Source of the DNA: Sneathiella sp. P13V-1
GTDB lineage: Bacteria > Pseudomonadota > Alphaproteobacteria > Sneathiellales > Sneathiellaceae
Direction: 5' to 3'
DNA length: 64,000 nt
NCBI RefSeq assembly: GCF_015143595.1
Contig: NZ_WYEU01000005.1
Coordinates: 62,001-126,000 of the forward strand
The notes under the pieces are model-generated. The model had not been told where the DNA came from. It saw only the letters and a program-made list of their open reading frames with translations, and searched no databases. This document shows positions 26,387 through 35,099 of this stretch, piece after piece. Every line of letters starts with the position of its first letter. The stretch's first letter is position 1. A program made the position numbers and the translations under genes.

Positions 26387-27769
26387 ATGGCCGTATCGGC
26401 AGAAATTCTAGAACAGGTGAAATCAGAACTATCCGAGCTTTTGGGGGACAGATGTTCCACGTCTCAGGCGGTCCGTGATCAGCATGGAAAAGATGAAAGC
26501 TGGCATGAAGCATCTGCGCCGGACATCGTTTGTTTTGCGCAAAGCACTGAAGAAGTTTCCCTTATTGTCAAAATCTGTGCAGCGCATAAAGTACCGATTG
26601 TACCATTTGGTGCAGGAACATCGCTCGAAGGACATATCAATGCTATCGAAGGTGGGGTGTCTATCGATCTGAACCAGATGAATCAGATTTTGAAAATCCA
26701 TCCTGAAGACCTGGATTGCGTTGTGCAGCCAGGTGTGCGCCGTAAACAACTTAACGAGTTCCTTCGCGATACCGGATTGTTTTTCCCAATTGATCCGGGT
26801 GCGGACGCTTCCATTGGCGGCATGGCTTCAACGAGGGCGTCGGGAACGAATGCGGTCCGTTACGGAACGATGAAAGACAATATCCTGAACCTGACAGTCG
26901 TTCTTCCGAACGGTGATGTGATTAAAACTGGTGGCCGCGCAAAGAAAAGCGCCGCGGGCTATGATCTGACACGCCTATACATTGGGGCGGAAGGGACGCT
27001 TGGTATCATCACTGAAATTACGCTTCGCCTTTACGGTATTCCAGAAGCAATTGCAGCAGCTACCGTTTCCTTTCCGGATATCGAAAGTGCCGTGCAATCT
27101 GTGATTCTGACTATCCAAAGCGGTATTCCGATTGCGCGTATTGAGCTGCTGGATGAAGTGCAAATTGATGCCATTAACAAATATTCCAACATGGATTTAC
27201 CGGTTCAGCCCTCCTTGTTTCTTGAATTCCATGGAAGTGACATGGGGGTAAAAGAACAATCGGAAATGGTTGGCGATATTTGTAACGAATTTGGTGCCAA
27301 AGATTTCAAGTGGACAACCCAAGCGGAAGACCGGACGAAACTTTGGGCAGCGCGCCATGATGCGGCTTATGCTGCGCGTGCTCTACGTACTGATGCTTCT
27401 ATGTGGGCTACAGATGTTTGTGTGCCGATTTCACGCCTCGCTGATTGTATTATGGAAACCAAAGCCGATTTGGAGGACAGTCCGCTTATAGCACCGCTTG
27501 TTGGCCATGTTGGAGATGGTAATTTCCATCTGGCATTTGTTCTGGATAAAGACAATCCGGATGAAATCGCCGAAGCAGAACGCATCAATGGCCGGCTCAT
27601 TGAACGTGCTTTGTCCATGGGAGGCACCTGTACCGGCGAGCATGGCGTTGGAATAGGAAAGAAGAAGTATCTACCGAAAGAACTTGGCGATGGGGCTGTT
27701 GCTGTCATGGCCACCCTGAAACAAGCGCTGGATCCAGATAACATCATGAATCCAGGCAAGATCATTTAA
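26387..27769 (+). CDS. FAD-linked oxidase, GlcD/D-lactate dehydrogenase-like
   Basis: A 460 aa flavoprotein of the vanillyl-alcohol oxidase fold. The FAD PP-loop region is IVPFGAGTSLEGH (about residues 65-80) and GGMASTRASGTNAVRYGTM; the C-terminal cap has VGHVGDGNFHLAF and GTCTGEHGVGIGKKK, motifs of D-lactate dehydrogenase (cytochrome) and glycolate oxidase GlcD. The ATG at 26387 has AGAGG 6 bases before it. No glcE or glcF is adjacent, so a stand-alone D-2-hydroxyacid dehydrogenase of the Dld type is most likely. Confidence 0.87.
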   Translation: MAVSAEILEQVKSELSELLGDRCSTSQAVRDQHGKDESWHEASAPDIVCFAQSTEEVSLIVKICAAHKVPIVPFGAGTSLEGHINAIEGGVSIDLNQMNQILKIHPEDLDCVVQPGVRRKQLNEFLRDTGLFFPIDPGADASIGGMASTRASGTNAVRYGTMKDNILNLTVVLPNGDVIKTGGRAKKSAAGYDLTRLYIGAEGTLGIITEITLRLYGIPEAIAAATVSFPDIESAVQSVILTIQSGIPIARIELLDEVQIDAINKYSNMDLPVQPSLFLEFHGSDMGVKEQSEMVGDICNEFGAKDFKWTTQAEDRTKLWAARHDAAYAARALRTDASMWATDVCVPISRLADCIMETKADLEDSPLIAPLVGHVGDGNFHLAFVLDKDNPDEIAEAERINGRLIERALSMGGTCTGEHGVGIGKKKYLPKELGDGAVAVMATLKQALDPDNIMNPGKII

Positions 27770-27778
27770 CCTGTTTGG

Positions 27779-28591
27779 TTAGCTGCAATTTGGCAGTGAT
27801 GGCAATCCTTCCGGAAGGCGGGTTTTGTCATCACCGCACGCCCCGTCTAATTGCTCCGCTTTTAAATTCTTCGCACCACTCATGTCAGCGCCAGACAAAT
27901 CCGCTTGCCAGAAAATGGCCGATTCCAAGTCAGCTTTTTCAAATGTCGCGCTTACCAGATTTGCTCGATAGAAGTTGGACTGCGCCAGAGTACTGCCATT
28001 GAAATTGGCATTTTTCAGTTCAGCGCGTGTGAAGCGAGTGTTTTTGATTTTTGAGTTCGAAAAATCAGTGCCATTTAGAACAGCACGTTTAAAATTTGAC
28101 TCGTTTAATCGTGCGTCATTAAAAAGACCACCATTGAATCTTGTTCGCTTGAAATTAGTCTGACGCATGTCCGCTTTGGTGAAGACTGTGTTGTCACCAA
28201 CTGCATTTTCCAGATCGGCCTGACGCATATCAGCTTCAGTGAAATTTGCTTTATGCAGAATGGATTTCTCAAGATCTGTGTTTTTCAAAATTGCATCAAC
28301 CAAGGATGCATTTTCAAGATTGGCTTTTTCCAGATCCGCGCGCCGTAAGTCCGCTTCATCCAAATTTGTCTTTTTAAGATCGATATTTTTGAGGATCGCT
28401 TCGCGAAGGTTTGCGTCTTTCAGATCTGCTCCCATCATATCAGCTGAATGCATTTTGGTGCGTCGCAGGTCACATTCGACACAGGCATTATCCGATTTCA
28501 ATTTTTTGAGATCGTTTTCGTCATACGCTTGAGCTTGGAAAGTCAGCGTAGTCGCAGCTAAGCCAATAACTGTAACAAATACAGATCTCAT
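27779..28591 (-). CDS. Secreted pentapeptide-repeat protein
   Basis: A 270 aa protein with a signal peptide (cleavage after AQA, about residue 22) and about thirty consecutive A(D/N)LxX pentapeptides from residue 40 to 250, such as ADLKD, ANLRE and TDFSN, which would build a right-handed quadrilateral beta helix. Two Cys near the N-terminus (CVEC) and two near the C-terminus (GACGD, LPNCS) could form disulfides that cap the helix. Secretion differs from the cytoplasmic gyrase-protecting Qnr/MfpA type. Function unknown. Confidence 0.85.
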   Translation of the reverse strand: MRSVFVTVIGLAATTLTFQAQAYDENDLKKLKSDNACVECDLRRTKMHSADMMGADLKDANLREAILKNIDLKKTNLDEADLRRADLEKANLENASLVDAILKNTDLEKSILHKANFTEADMRQADLENAVGDNTVFTKADMRQTNFKRTRFNGGLFNDARLNESNFKRAVLNGTDFSNSKIKNTRFTRAELKNANFNGSTLAQSNFYRANLVSATFEKADLESAIFWQADLSGADMSGAKNLKAEQLDGACGDDKTRLPEGLPSLPNCS

Positions 28592-28746
28592 GTAATTCCT
28601 CCGGTCGGAATAAATTCGGTTTCAACTCTATCTAATTATATTTTGCTTACATTTCAATTGATCGTGAGCGTTTGACTTATTTTTATCATACTGCCACTAT
28701 CCGAAAAAAATGAAAATCAGGGTGGGGAACTTCCCCAATAAAAATA

Positions 28747-29400
28747 ATGACAAATAAATCAATTAAGGCCGTTCTCTGGGATTTTGGGGGCGTTCTGACA
28801 ACAAGCCCTTTTGAATCCTTCAATCGATATGAAAAAGAACAGGGGCTTCCAGATAATTTTCTGAGAACTGTAAATTCAACAAACCCGCATGAAAATGCCT
28901 GGGCCAAGTTCGAAAGAAGTCAGGTAACAGCAGAAGAGTTTGATGAGCTGTTCTTGAAAGAAAGTACCGCCTTGGGACATCCTGTTAGGGGGCAAGCGGT
29001 CATACAACTTCTCGCTGGTGATATTCGAACGCGGGTGGTGAGTGCCCTGACCGAAATATCAAAAGACATGAAATGTGTGTGCTTGACCAATAACGTATCC
29101 GCAGGCAAAGGACCTGGAATGAGCCGCTCAGAAGAAGCACAGAAAGCGGTATTGGAGGTCATGCAGTTATTTGATCAGGTTATTGAATCCAGCAAAATTG
29201 GAATGCGGAAACCTGATCCGGAAATATACAAATATACGTGTGAGCAAATGGGTATGCAACCAGATGAAATTTTGTATCTGGATGATCTAGGCGTGAACCT
29301 GAAACCTGCGGCTCAGATGGGAATGCAGACAATCAAGGTGTTGGGTGAAGATCAATTGCTTGATGATCTGGGCACTGCACTTGGTCGCAAATTCAATTAA
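28747..29400 (+). CDS. HAD family hydrolase (EPHX2/ACAD10-like)
   Basis: A 217 aa HAD subfamily IA phosphatase-like protein. The nucleophile motif is VLWDFGGVLT, in which the usual second Asp is Gly, as in the soluble epoxide hydrolase N-domain group. Motif II is CLTNN, motif III Lys is in GMRKPDPEIY, and motif IV is LYLDDLGVNL. The gene is followed 27 bases later by the nitronate monooxygenase gene and probably shares its transcript. Substrate unknown. Confidence 0.85.
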   Translation: MTNKSIKAVLWDFGGVLTTSPFESFNRYEKEQGLPDNFLRTVNSTNPHENAWAKFERSQVTAEEFDELFLKESTALGHPVRGQAVIQLLAGDIRTRVVSALTEISKDMKCVCLTNNVSAGKGPGMSRSEEAQKAVLEVMQLFDQVIESSKIGMRKPDPEIYKYTCEQMGMQPDEILYLDDLGVNLKPAAQMGMQTIKVLGEDQLLDDLGTALGRKFN

Positions 29401-29427
29401 CAAATCCAATTATAAAAAAGAGTTATT

Positions 29428-30363
29428 ATGAACAGATTTCTTGAACATACAGGTGCTAAATATCCAATTATTCAGGCGCCAATGGGTTGGATCGCTCGCT
29501 CTCAACTGGCGTCCGCAGTTTGCAATGCAGGTGGACTTGGCATTATCGAAACATCTTCTGGCGAGACTGAAAACTGTATCGCTGAGATCAAGAAGATGAA
29601 GGAAATGACAGATCAACCGTTTGGGATCAATCTGCCACTTCTGTTCCTGCGCGATGAAAATATGATCAAGTTTGTTGCGGAATCCGGGGTGAAATTTGTA
29701 ACCACATCAGCAGGCAACCCTGAAAAACTGATCCGCATCCTGAAAGAGCATGACATTGTTGTCTATCACGCAGTGCCAACTGTGAAAGCCGCGGTCAAGG
29801 CGGTGGAAGCAGGTGTTGATGGCTTGGTCGTTGAAGGTGGTGAAGGCGGCGGGTTTAAAAATCCGGAAGAGGTGTCTCTGCTGGTGCTTCTTCAGGCCAT
29901 TCGTGAGCAGGTGGATGTGCCAATGGTTGCGGCAGGCGGTACGGTTGACGGACGCGGTATGGCTGCGGCATTTGCGGCAGGCGCTGAGGCTATTCAGATG
30001 GGGACCCGTTTTGTTTCGGCGAAGGAAAGTCCTGTCCATGACAACTACAAGCAGTCCATCATCGATGCAGAAGATACAGGAACTCTGGTTCTTAATAAGA
30101 AAGCTACACCATGTATCCGCGCTTTGAAAACGGAGCGCACCAAAGAGATCTATGAAGAAGGACTGATGCCAAAAGACATGTTCGCTCGCATTCAAGAGCT
30201 TTATTTTGGAGGGGATATGGAGGCAAGCGCAGGACTTGCTGGTCAGTCATCTGCGCTAATCCATGAACAAAAATCTGTCGCTGACATCATAGAGGAAACC
30301 GTTACCGGTTTTCACGAGATCTGTAATCGCATGGGGCAGATGGGATCAAGCAAAGGCTTCTAA
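29428..30363 (+). CDS. Nitronate monooxygenase family protein (NPD)
   Basis: A 311 aa FMN-dependent TIM barrel of the 2-nitropropane dioxygenase-like family. Marks are the N-terminal YPIIQAPMGWIA, GLVVEGGEGGGF (phosphate-binding turn), VPMVAAGGTVDGRGMAAAFAAGAEAIQMGTRF. Members oxidise alkyl nitronates such as propionate 3-nitronate, but FabK-like enoyl reductases share the fold. The position downstream of a HAD hydrolase gives no further hint. Confidence 0.85.
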   Translation: MNRFLEHTGAKYPIIQAPMGWIARSQLASAVCNAGGLGIIETSSGETENCIAEIKKMKEMTDQPFGINLPLLFLRDENMIKFVAESGVKFVTTSAGNPEKLIRILKEHDIVVYHAVPTVKAAVKAVEAGVDGLVVEGGEGGGFKNPEEVSLLVLLQAIREQVDVPMVAAGGTVDGRGMAAAFAAGAEAIQMGTRFVSAKESPVHDNYKQSIIDAEDTGTLVLNKKATPCIRALKTERTKEIYEEGLMPKDMFARIQELYFGGDMEASAGLAGQSSALIHEQKSVADIIEETVTGFHEICNRMGQMGSSKGF

Positions 30364-30383
30364 ATTTGGTTTTGCCAAATGAA

Positions 30384-30410
30384 AGGGGGCCTATTGAGGC
30401 CCCTTTTTTT
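30384..30410. terminator. Bidirectional intrinsic terminator
   Basis: Stem AAGGGGGCC / GGCCCCTT with a short TATTGA-type loop and T7 on the right; AAAG on the left. It ends the nitronate monooxygenase gene and overlaps the stop region of the convergent cyclase gene. Confidence 0.8.
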
Positions 30411-31254
30411 GTTTCAGTTCCTGAAAACGCTTTTCTTCCCAATCATCCGAATGTCGTCTTCCAAAGACCCGCATGGCATCCAGTGCAATGACAACTGACA
30501 TAGGCATGGCAGGCCAAATGAACCATAAATATCCCGGTGAGGTGAAAATGTTGATGAGGAACAGGAGCAGGATAACACCTCCCATTGGTAGGAGGCGCCG
30601 ATAGAACCCCGCTTCGCGTTTCACCTGACGGCGCAGCTGGGCTTCTTCATCCTCACCTTCAATTTCTGCCTGTTGATGGTAATGTCGGGTTTTTTGCTTC
30701 TTTTTCGAAGGCGCTGCTTTTTTGAATTCTTTGTCACCGGCTAAATTAAGGGCATAGGCGTCAACATCCTCTTGGATGTTTTTCACATGCTGGGCGCCCA
30801 TATATTCAAACTCAAGAGGCCTTTTGGCTTTAATATGGTCGTAGACAGTTCCAGAAATGCACACGCCACCAACTGGCGCTAAACCTTCCAGACGAGCGGC
30901 GATATTGACGCCATCACCGAATATGTCACTTCCTTCGATAATGACATCACCAAGGTTCAGGCCGATGCGAAACTGTGGTGACAGTTCATCCACCTTGTCG
31001 TCATTCAGTCGGTTCTGAATGGTCACGGAACAATCAAGCGCTTTTACGACACTCGGAAAGTCAGCGATGATGGCATCCCCCGGCATGTTGATGATGCGGC
31101 CGCCGGATATTTCGATTTCTTCTTGGAACAGGGCGCGCGCTTCTTTTAAGGACTGAAGAGTTCTTTCTTCATCCTGTTCCATCATCTTGCTGTAACCTTT
31201 CATATCGGCACAGAGAATGGTGGTAAGTTTGCGTTCTGTTGTTTGCCCCATCAT
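30391..31254 (-). CDS. Class III adenylate/guanylate cyclase with C-terminal membrane segments
   Basis: A 287 aa protein. The catalytic domain lies at the N-terminus (about residues 8-170): metal Asp D17 in CADMKGYS and D60 in MPGDAIIADF, and transition-state residues in VNIAARLEGLA. A charged stretch (KKKQKTRHYH) precedes two hydrophobic helices at about 220-265, an inverted layout compared with most membrane cyclases. Whether ATP or GTP is used cannot be told. It overlaps nothing but sits 9 bases after a conserved hypothetical gene. Confidence 0.83.
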   Translation of the reverse strand: MMGQTTERKLTTILCADMKGYSKMMEQDEERTLQSLKEARALFQEEIEISGGRIINMPGDAIIADFPSVVKALDCSVTIQNRLNDDKVDELSPQFRIGLNLGDVIIEGSDIFGDGVNIAARLEGLAPVGGVCISGTVYDHIKAKRPLEFEYMGAQHVKNIQEDVDAYALNLAGDKEFKKAAPSKKKQKTRHYHQQAEIEGEDEEAQLRRQVKREAGFYRRLLPMGGVILLLFLINIFTSPGYLWFIWPAMPMSVVIALDAMRVFGRRHSDDWEEKRFQELKQKKGPQ

Positions 31255-31263
31255 TGTTCCCCG

Positions 31264-31602
31264 TTAGTGATCGGAAACACTCATAAATTTGTCTTCCAAA
31301 CCGGTGGAAAATTCAAGTCCAGCTTTTGTGATCACCATCTCATTTGGCCAATTGTCTTTAACAAATCCCTTGCGCGCGAGCGCTTTCCAAACTGATGGAT
31401 TGGTTAATCCACTTGCATCTTTAGCGGAAACCACAAATTCTCCAACATGCATGTGGTTGCCATGGGCGTGTGGAAGAGAGAGAATTTTTCTGCCTCCCTC
31501 TGCAGCGTCCGCAATTGAGGTGTTGTCATCGCGCGCGAGTACTTTTAGTAGGACGAGTGTTTTGGATTGCAGTGGATTGAGTTTGATTTTCTTAACAATC
31601 AT
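31264..31602 (-). CDS. Conserved hypothetical protein upstream of the cyclase gene
   Basis: A 112 aa soluble protein with no recognised domain. It starts MIVKKIKLNPLQSKTL and contains a His-rich turn (LPHAHGNHMHVGEF) that could bind metal, then a helix-strand stretch (SVWKALARKGFVKDNWPNEMVITKAGLEF) that reads like a winged-helix wing. It is 9 bases before the cyclase gene and likely co-transcribed, so a role linked to the cyclase is possible. I do not know its function. Confidence 0.65.
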   Translation of the reverse strand: MIVKKIKLNPLQSKTLVLLKVLARDDNTSIADAAEGGRKILSLPHAHGNHMHVGEFVVSAKDASGLTNPSVWKALARKGFVKDNWPNEMVITKAGLEFSTGLEDKFMSVSDH

Positions 31603-31624
31603 GGTCTTCTACACAAATAGGAAA

Positions 31625-31649
31625 GGGAGCCGATGCCAAACCGGCTCCC
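31625..31649 (-). terminator. Possible terminator hairpin downstream of the 55-aa gene
   Basis: GGGAGCCG and CGGCTCCC form a perfect 8-bp stem with a nine-base loop. On the minus strand it follows the 55-aa gene and is trailed by TTTCCTATTTG, a weak T tract, just before the ATG of the next minus-strand gene. Confidence 0.4.
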
Positions 31650-31713
31650 CTGACATTAGCTGCTTTTCAGAGTTTAGAAAAGCGGTTATGGATTGATTAA
31701 CGCAATCTGCATG

Positions 31714-31881
31714 TCAATGAGTTAGTGATTCACCGTGCTGTATGTTCTGTTGATAGGTATCAATAACAGCCCTTACATCGTCAATGGTTAGTCCGTCCCG
31801 TTCAAGGACGGCATGAAGAATGGGATCATCCAATAATTCTTCGATCGACGGTTCTTCAAAGAATTTTTCTGCTGTACTCAC
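31714..31881 (-). CDS. Small acidic protein of unknown function, 55 aa
   Basis: A 55-codon frame beginning with GTG, preceded at 7 bases by AAAGGGG. The product is acidic and helical: MSTAEKFFEEPSIEELL, then DDPILHAVLERDGLTIDDV and a short tail. The LxDPIxxxxLxRDG pattern resembles small unnamed alphaproteobacterial proteins that I recall only generally. Good codon use, a strong ribosome site and a hairpin behind it support it as real. Function unknown. Confidence 0.6.
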   Translation of the reverse strand: MSTAEKFFEEPSIEELLDDPILHAVLERDGLTIDDVRAVIDTYQQNIQHGESLTH

Positions 31882-32024
31882 GAGGCTACCCCTTTGCCTG
31901 ATTTCTGTCGGCTCTGATTTAGGTAATCATTGCGTCAGAATTGTGAATAATTGATGTATATTTAGTGTCCGCTTATAAAGATATGTGTGTGATTTCTAAT
32001 AAGAGGATTTGCGTATTTTCCTGA

Positions 32025-32210
32025 TCAATTTTCAGGATCATCGAGCTTCTTTCCGGACAACTCTTTCTCCGCTTTCTCCGCTTTGTCCCGTATTTCTTTC
32101 TTTTGCATTTTGTTCAGGCCAAAGCGCGTCCTGTTTTCTGAAGCCTGCTTTTCCTGCTCAGATCGGCGCTGCTGTTTTCTGAATTTATTCAGATTGACGA
32201 CATCCCCCAT
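32025..32210 (-). CDS. DUF4169 family protein
   Basis: A 61 aa, highly charged, coiled-coil-like protein. The N-terminus MGDVVNLNKFRKQ and the RFGLNKMQKKE segment match DUF4169, a small family typical of alphaproteobacteria. It is downstream of the RHH gene and fumarase on the minus strand; the same gene neighbours recur in related genomes by general knowledge. Function unknown. Confidence 0.8.
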   Translation of the reverse strand: MGDVVNLNKFRKQQRRSEQEKQASENRTRFGLNKMQKKEIRDKAEKAEKELSGKKLDDPEN

Positions 32211-32282
32211 TGTCCTGTTCCTTTATACCCTGATGCATATGGTTAAAATTGGGAGAATACAGAAAATTTCAAGTTTTGATTG

Positions 32283-32501
32283 CTAATCTTTAGCTGAGGT
32301 AAGTTCTTTTAGGACAAAAAGGCGTATGGCGCTGGAGAGGTTGCCTGTGCGGGTTGCATCAATTTGTGTGATGAGTTGATTAATGCTGAGGCCGCGCGAT
32401 TGCGCGGCCTTGCAAAACAGATCCCAGAATTCCTTCTCAACAGAAACACTGGTTCTATGGCCTGAAATGCTGACGGAATGTTTGACCATGCCATCTGTCA
32501 T
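32283..32501 (-). CDS. Ribbon-helix-helix domain protein (RHH_4)
   Basis: A protein of about 72 aa that is mostly a single RHH_4 domain: KHSVSISGHRTSVSVEKEFWD, then the helical pair with GLSINQLITQIDATR. Members may bind DNA as dimers; targets are unknown. Three starts are possible (GTG 32510, ATG 32501, ATG 32489); I give the middle one. It follows fumarase by less than 20 bases and should be on the same transcript. Confidence 0.78.
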   Translation of the reverse strand: MTDGMVKHSVSISGHRTSVSVEKEFWDLFCKAAQSRGLSINQLITQIDATRTGNLSSAIRLFVLKELTSAKD

Positions 32502-32518
32502 ATCCGTCACCAGACCTT

Positions 32519-34126
32519 TTATCGTGCGAAGAAATCGTTACCTTTGTCATCCATAACGATAAAGGCAGGGAAGTTTTCGATTTCGATACGCCAGATCGCT
32601 TCCATACCAAGTTCTTCGAATTCTTGGACTTCGACTTTCTTGATATTGTTCTGCGCAAGGATCGCAGCCGGACCACCAATGGATCCCAGATAGAAACCAC
32701 CATGGGTCTTGCAGGCATCGACAACAGCCTTCGAACGGTTGCCTTTGGCAAGCATAATCATGCTGCCGCCATGACTCATGAACTGGTCCACATAACCGTC
32801 CATACGCCCTGCTGTTGTTGGTCCAAAGGATCCAGAAGCATACCCTTTAGGGGTTTTCGCGGGACCTGCATAATAAATGATGTGGTCTTTGAAATATTGT
32901 GGAAGGTCTTCACCGGCTTCCAGTTTTTCCCGTAATTTACGGTGCGCCAGATCACGCGCCACGATAATTGTACCGGTGAGGCTGAGGCGTGTACGGATTG
33001 GGTACTGAGTGAGAGTTGCCAGAATGTCCTTCATTGGCTGGTTGAGATCAATCTCAACCACGTTGTCATCCAGATGCTCTTCTGTGACTTCAGGCAGGTA
33101 TTTTGCCGGATCTGTTTCAAGCTGTTCAAGAAAAACACCTTCTTTGGTGATTTTACCTTTGATCTGACGGTCTGCAGAACAGGAAACACCGATGCCAATA
33201 GGAACGCTTGCGCCGTGACGCGGCATACGGACAACGCGGACGTCATGGCAGAAATATTTACCGCCAAACTGTGCGCCAATACCAATATCCTGCGTCAGTT
33301 TGTGAATGGCCTCTTCCATTTCAAGATCACGGAAAGCGCGGCCATGCTCGTTACCTGTCGTTGGAAGCTCGTCATAATATTTAGTAGAGGCAAGTTTCAC
33401 CGTTTTCATGGTGTCTTCCGCAGATGTGCCGCCAATAACAATAGCGAGGTGATAAGGAGGGCACGCCGCGGTTCCGAGCTCAATGATCTTGTCTTTCAGA
33501 AACGGCAGCAGACGATCTTCGGTTAAAACACTTGGAACGGCCTGATGCAGGAAACTTTTATTAGCAGATCCGCCGCCTTTGACGACAAACAGAAACTCAT
33601 AGGCATTTGTATCTGTAGAATAGATATCAATCTGCGCGGGAAGGTTAGTACCTGTGTTCTTCTCATCAAACATGCTGAGCGGTGCCAGCTGGGAGTAACG
33701 CAGGTTGGTTTCTGTGTAAGTTTTAAATACGCCTTTGGAAAGGTGAGCTTTATCTTGCCCCTGTGTCCAAACGTTTTGGCCTTTCTTACCCATAATGATG
33801 GCTGTGCCGGTGTCCTGACAGCTTGGAAGTACCATACCAGCTGCGACATTGGCGTTTTTCAATAGCTCCCGTGCAACGAACTTGTCATTTTCAGAAGCCT
33901 CATCATCGTCCAGAATTTTGACAAGTTGCTGAAGATGGGCAGGACGTAGCAGGTGTGAGGCGTCTCGCATTGCTTCGGCTGACAGAAGTTCCAATGCTTC
34001 AGGCTCAATCTTCAGAACTTCACGGCCATCCACTTCAATCGTAGAGACATATTCATCGGTGAGTTTTCTGTAAGGGGTGTTGTCTTTCCCGAGTGAGAAG
34101 ACATCCTGATAGTGAAATTCTGGCAT
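32519..34126 (-). CDS. Class I fumarate hydratase (iron-sulfur)
   Basis: Converts fumarate to malate with an oxygen-sensitive [4Fe-4S] cluster. At 535 aa it has the fused alpha and beta domains of FumA/FumB-type enzymes. Cluster Cys are expected in [33 protein letters not shown] and [11 protein letters not shown]; the C-terminal domain has [15 protein letters not shown]. An aerobic class II fumC is not in the window. The gene lies after sspB on the minus strand. Confidence 0.94.
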   Translation of the reverse strand: MPEFHYQDVFSLGKDNTPYRKLTDEYVSTIEVDGREVLKIEPEALELLSAEAMRDASHLLRPAHLQQLVKILDDDEASENDKFVARELLKNANVAAGMVLPSCQDTGTAIIMGKKGQNVWTQGQDKAHLSKGVFKTYTETNLRYSQLAPLSMFDEKNTGTNLPAQIDIYSTDTNAYEFLFVVKGGGSANKSFLHQAVPSVLTEDRLLPFLKDKIIELGTAACPPYHLAIVIGGTSAEDTMKTVKLASTKYYDELPTTGNEHGRAFRDLEMEEAIHKLTQDIGIGAQFGGKYFCHDVRVVRMPRHGASVPIGIGVSCSADRQIKGKITKEGVFLEQLETDPAKYLPEVTEEHLDDNVVEIDLNQPMKDILATLTQYPIRTRLSLTGTIIVARDLAHRKLREKLEAGEDLPQYFKDHIIYYAGPAKTPKGYASGSFGPTTAGRMDGYVDQFMSHGGSMIMLAKGNRSKAVVDACKTHGGFYLGSIGGPAAILAQNNIKKVEVQEFEELGMEAIWRIEIENFPAFIVMDDKGNDFFAR

Positions 34127-34212
34127 TCTTCTAGGTTCCTGTCCCGACTTGATTTGGACGGTTAATATGTGAGGCGAAGGCGAGGAGGGGATATCTCACC
34201 GCACATGCCTGT

Positions 34213-34722
34213 TTACTTGTTGCGAAATGCGTCTAGGGCAATAACTTCACCCTGTTTGTTCTCGTCATCCGATTTGGTAGCTTCTTCGGAGGGTTCCTCT
34301 GTCGGTTGATCCAGAGGTGCATCTTCTTCTTCCAAGGCCGCGTCCATTTCAAGATCTTCCTCAGAGACATTAAACTGCAAACCAAACTGAACCGAAGGAT
34401 CAGCAAATGCAGTGACCGCCTCAAACGGAATGACCAGAGTTTCGCGTTGATGGTTGAAGCTCAGACCGATGCTGAATTTCTCCTGATCGACGGTAAGGTC
34501 CCAGTATTGATGTTGCATGACAATTGTCATTTCATCTTTGTAGCGTTCCCGCAGGTGATTAGGGATCGCAACGCCGGGAAAATGTGTTTTGAAGGTGATA
34601 TAGAAATGCTGTTGTCCGACAAGACCTGTTTCGGCCACATGGCTCAAGGTTTTGCGCACCACATCCATCAGCGCCTGTTCAACAAGAATGTTGTAGTTAA
34701 AATCGCCGTCAGTCACTTTCAT
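34213..34722 (-). CDS. sspB: ClpXP adaptor protein SspB (alpha type)
   Basis: A 169 aa adaptor that delivers ssrA-tagged proteins to ClpXP. The substrate-binding domain runs to about residue 115 (FYITFKTHFPGVAIP, MTIVMQHQYWDLTV, SFNHQRETLVIPFEAVTAFADP), then an acidic linker, then the ClpX-docking tail GEVIALDAFRNK. The ATG has a GGGCGGGAGAG ribosome site. It lies directly after the tmRNA gene on the same strand, so the tag maker and the tag reader are neighbours. Confidence 0.93.
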   Translation of the reverse strand: MKVTDGDFNYNILVEQALMDVVRKTLSHVAETGLVGQQHFYITFKTHFPGVAIPNHLRERYKDEMTIVMQHQYWDLTVDQEKFSIGLSFNHQRETLVIPFEAVTAFADPSVQFGLQFNVSEEDLEMDAALEEEDAPLDQPTEEPSEEATKSDDENKQGEVIALDAFRNK

Positions 34723-34779
34723 ACTCTCCCGCCCGCCGTATGATCTCAGGCCTTATGACAAGCATTTTCTCGTCTTTAA

Positions 34780-35032
34780 GTGAGGAGGCTTCTGTTGCCA
34801 GGTGCCTCCCCGAACCCCGTGTAGCTGATTAAGCAGCTACGGCAAATGCTTCATTATCGTTAGCATTTATAAATTTGACCCCGGTAACGGTGGTATCATG
34901 CCGGGCAAAAATTACGTCTTTACTGCGCGCGTCGAACCTATTTCGCCCCCAAAAGAAAGTTTGGTGGAGGCGCCGGGTACCGCCCCCGGGTCCGCAACGT
35001 TTATTCCACGAAACGTTTATTGCCATAGTTGG
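34780..35032 (-). ncRNA. ssrA: tmRNA, circularly permuted two-piece type
   Basis: On the minus strand the acceptor piece comes first: a T-arm (CCGGG stem on both sides) and CGCCTCCACCA ending at 34962. An 11-base A/T-rich loop (34951-34961) is followed by the coding piece starting GGGGGCGAAATAGGTTCGACG at 34950. GGGGGCG pairs with CGCCTCC as the acceptor stem. The tag frame at 34864-34832 encodes ANDNEAFAVAA and ends in TAA inside a GTAGCTG / CAGCTAC hairpin. A GGAGGC / GCCTCC hairpin (34784-34809) closes the piece. The outer ends are approximate. This order is the alphaproteobacterial arrangement. Confidence 0.92.
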
Positions 35033-35099
35033 TTACCCAACGGCCTCAATATAGACATTTGAAAGCGGTTTTAAAAGGGGCTAATCACTCAAGATTTCG

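Noticed and set aside
34829-35026. 65-aa minus-strand ORF ending in ANDNEAFAVAA
   Set aside because: It is the coding and acceptor part of the permuted tmRNA read as protein; the acceptor stem, T-arm and tag hairpin explain the sequence.
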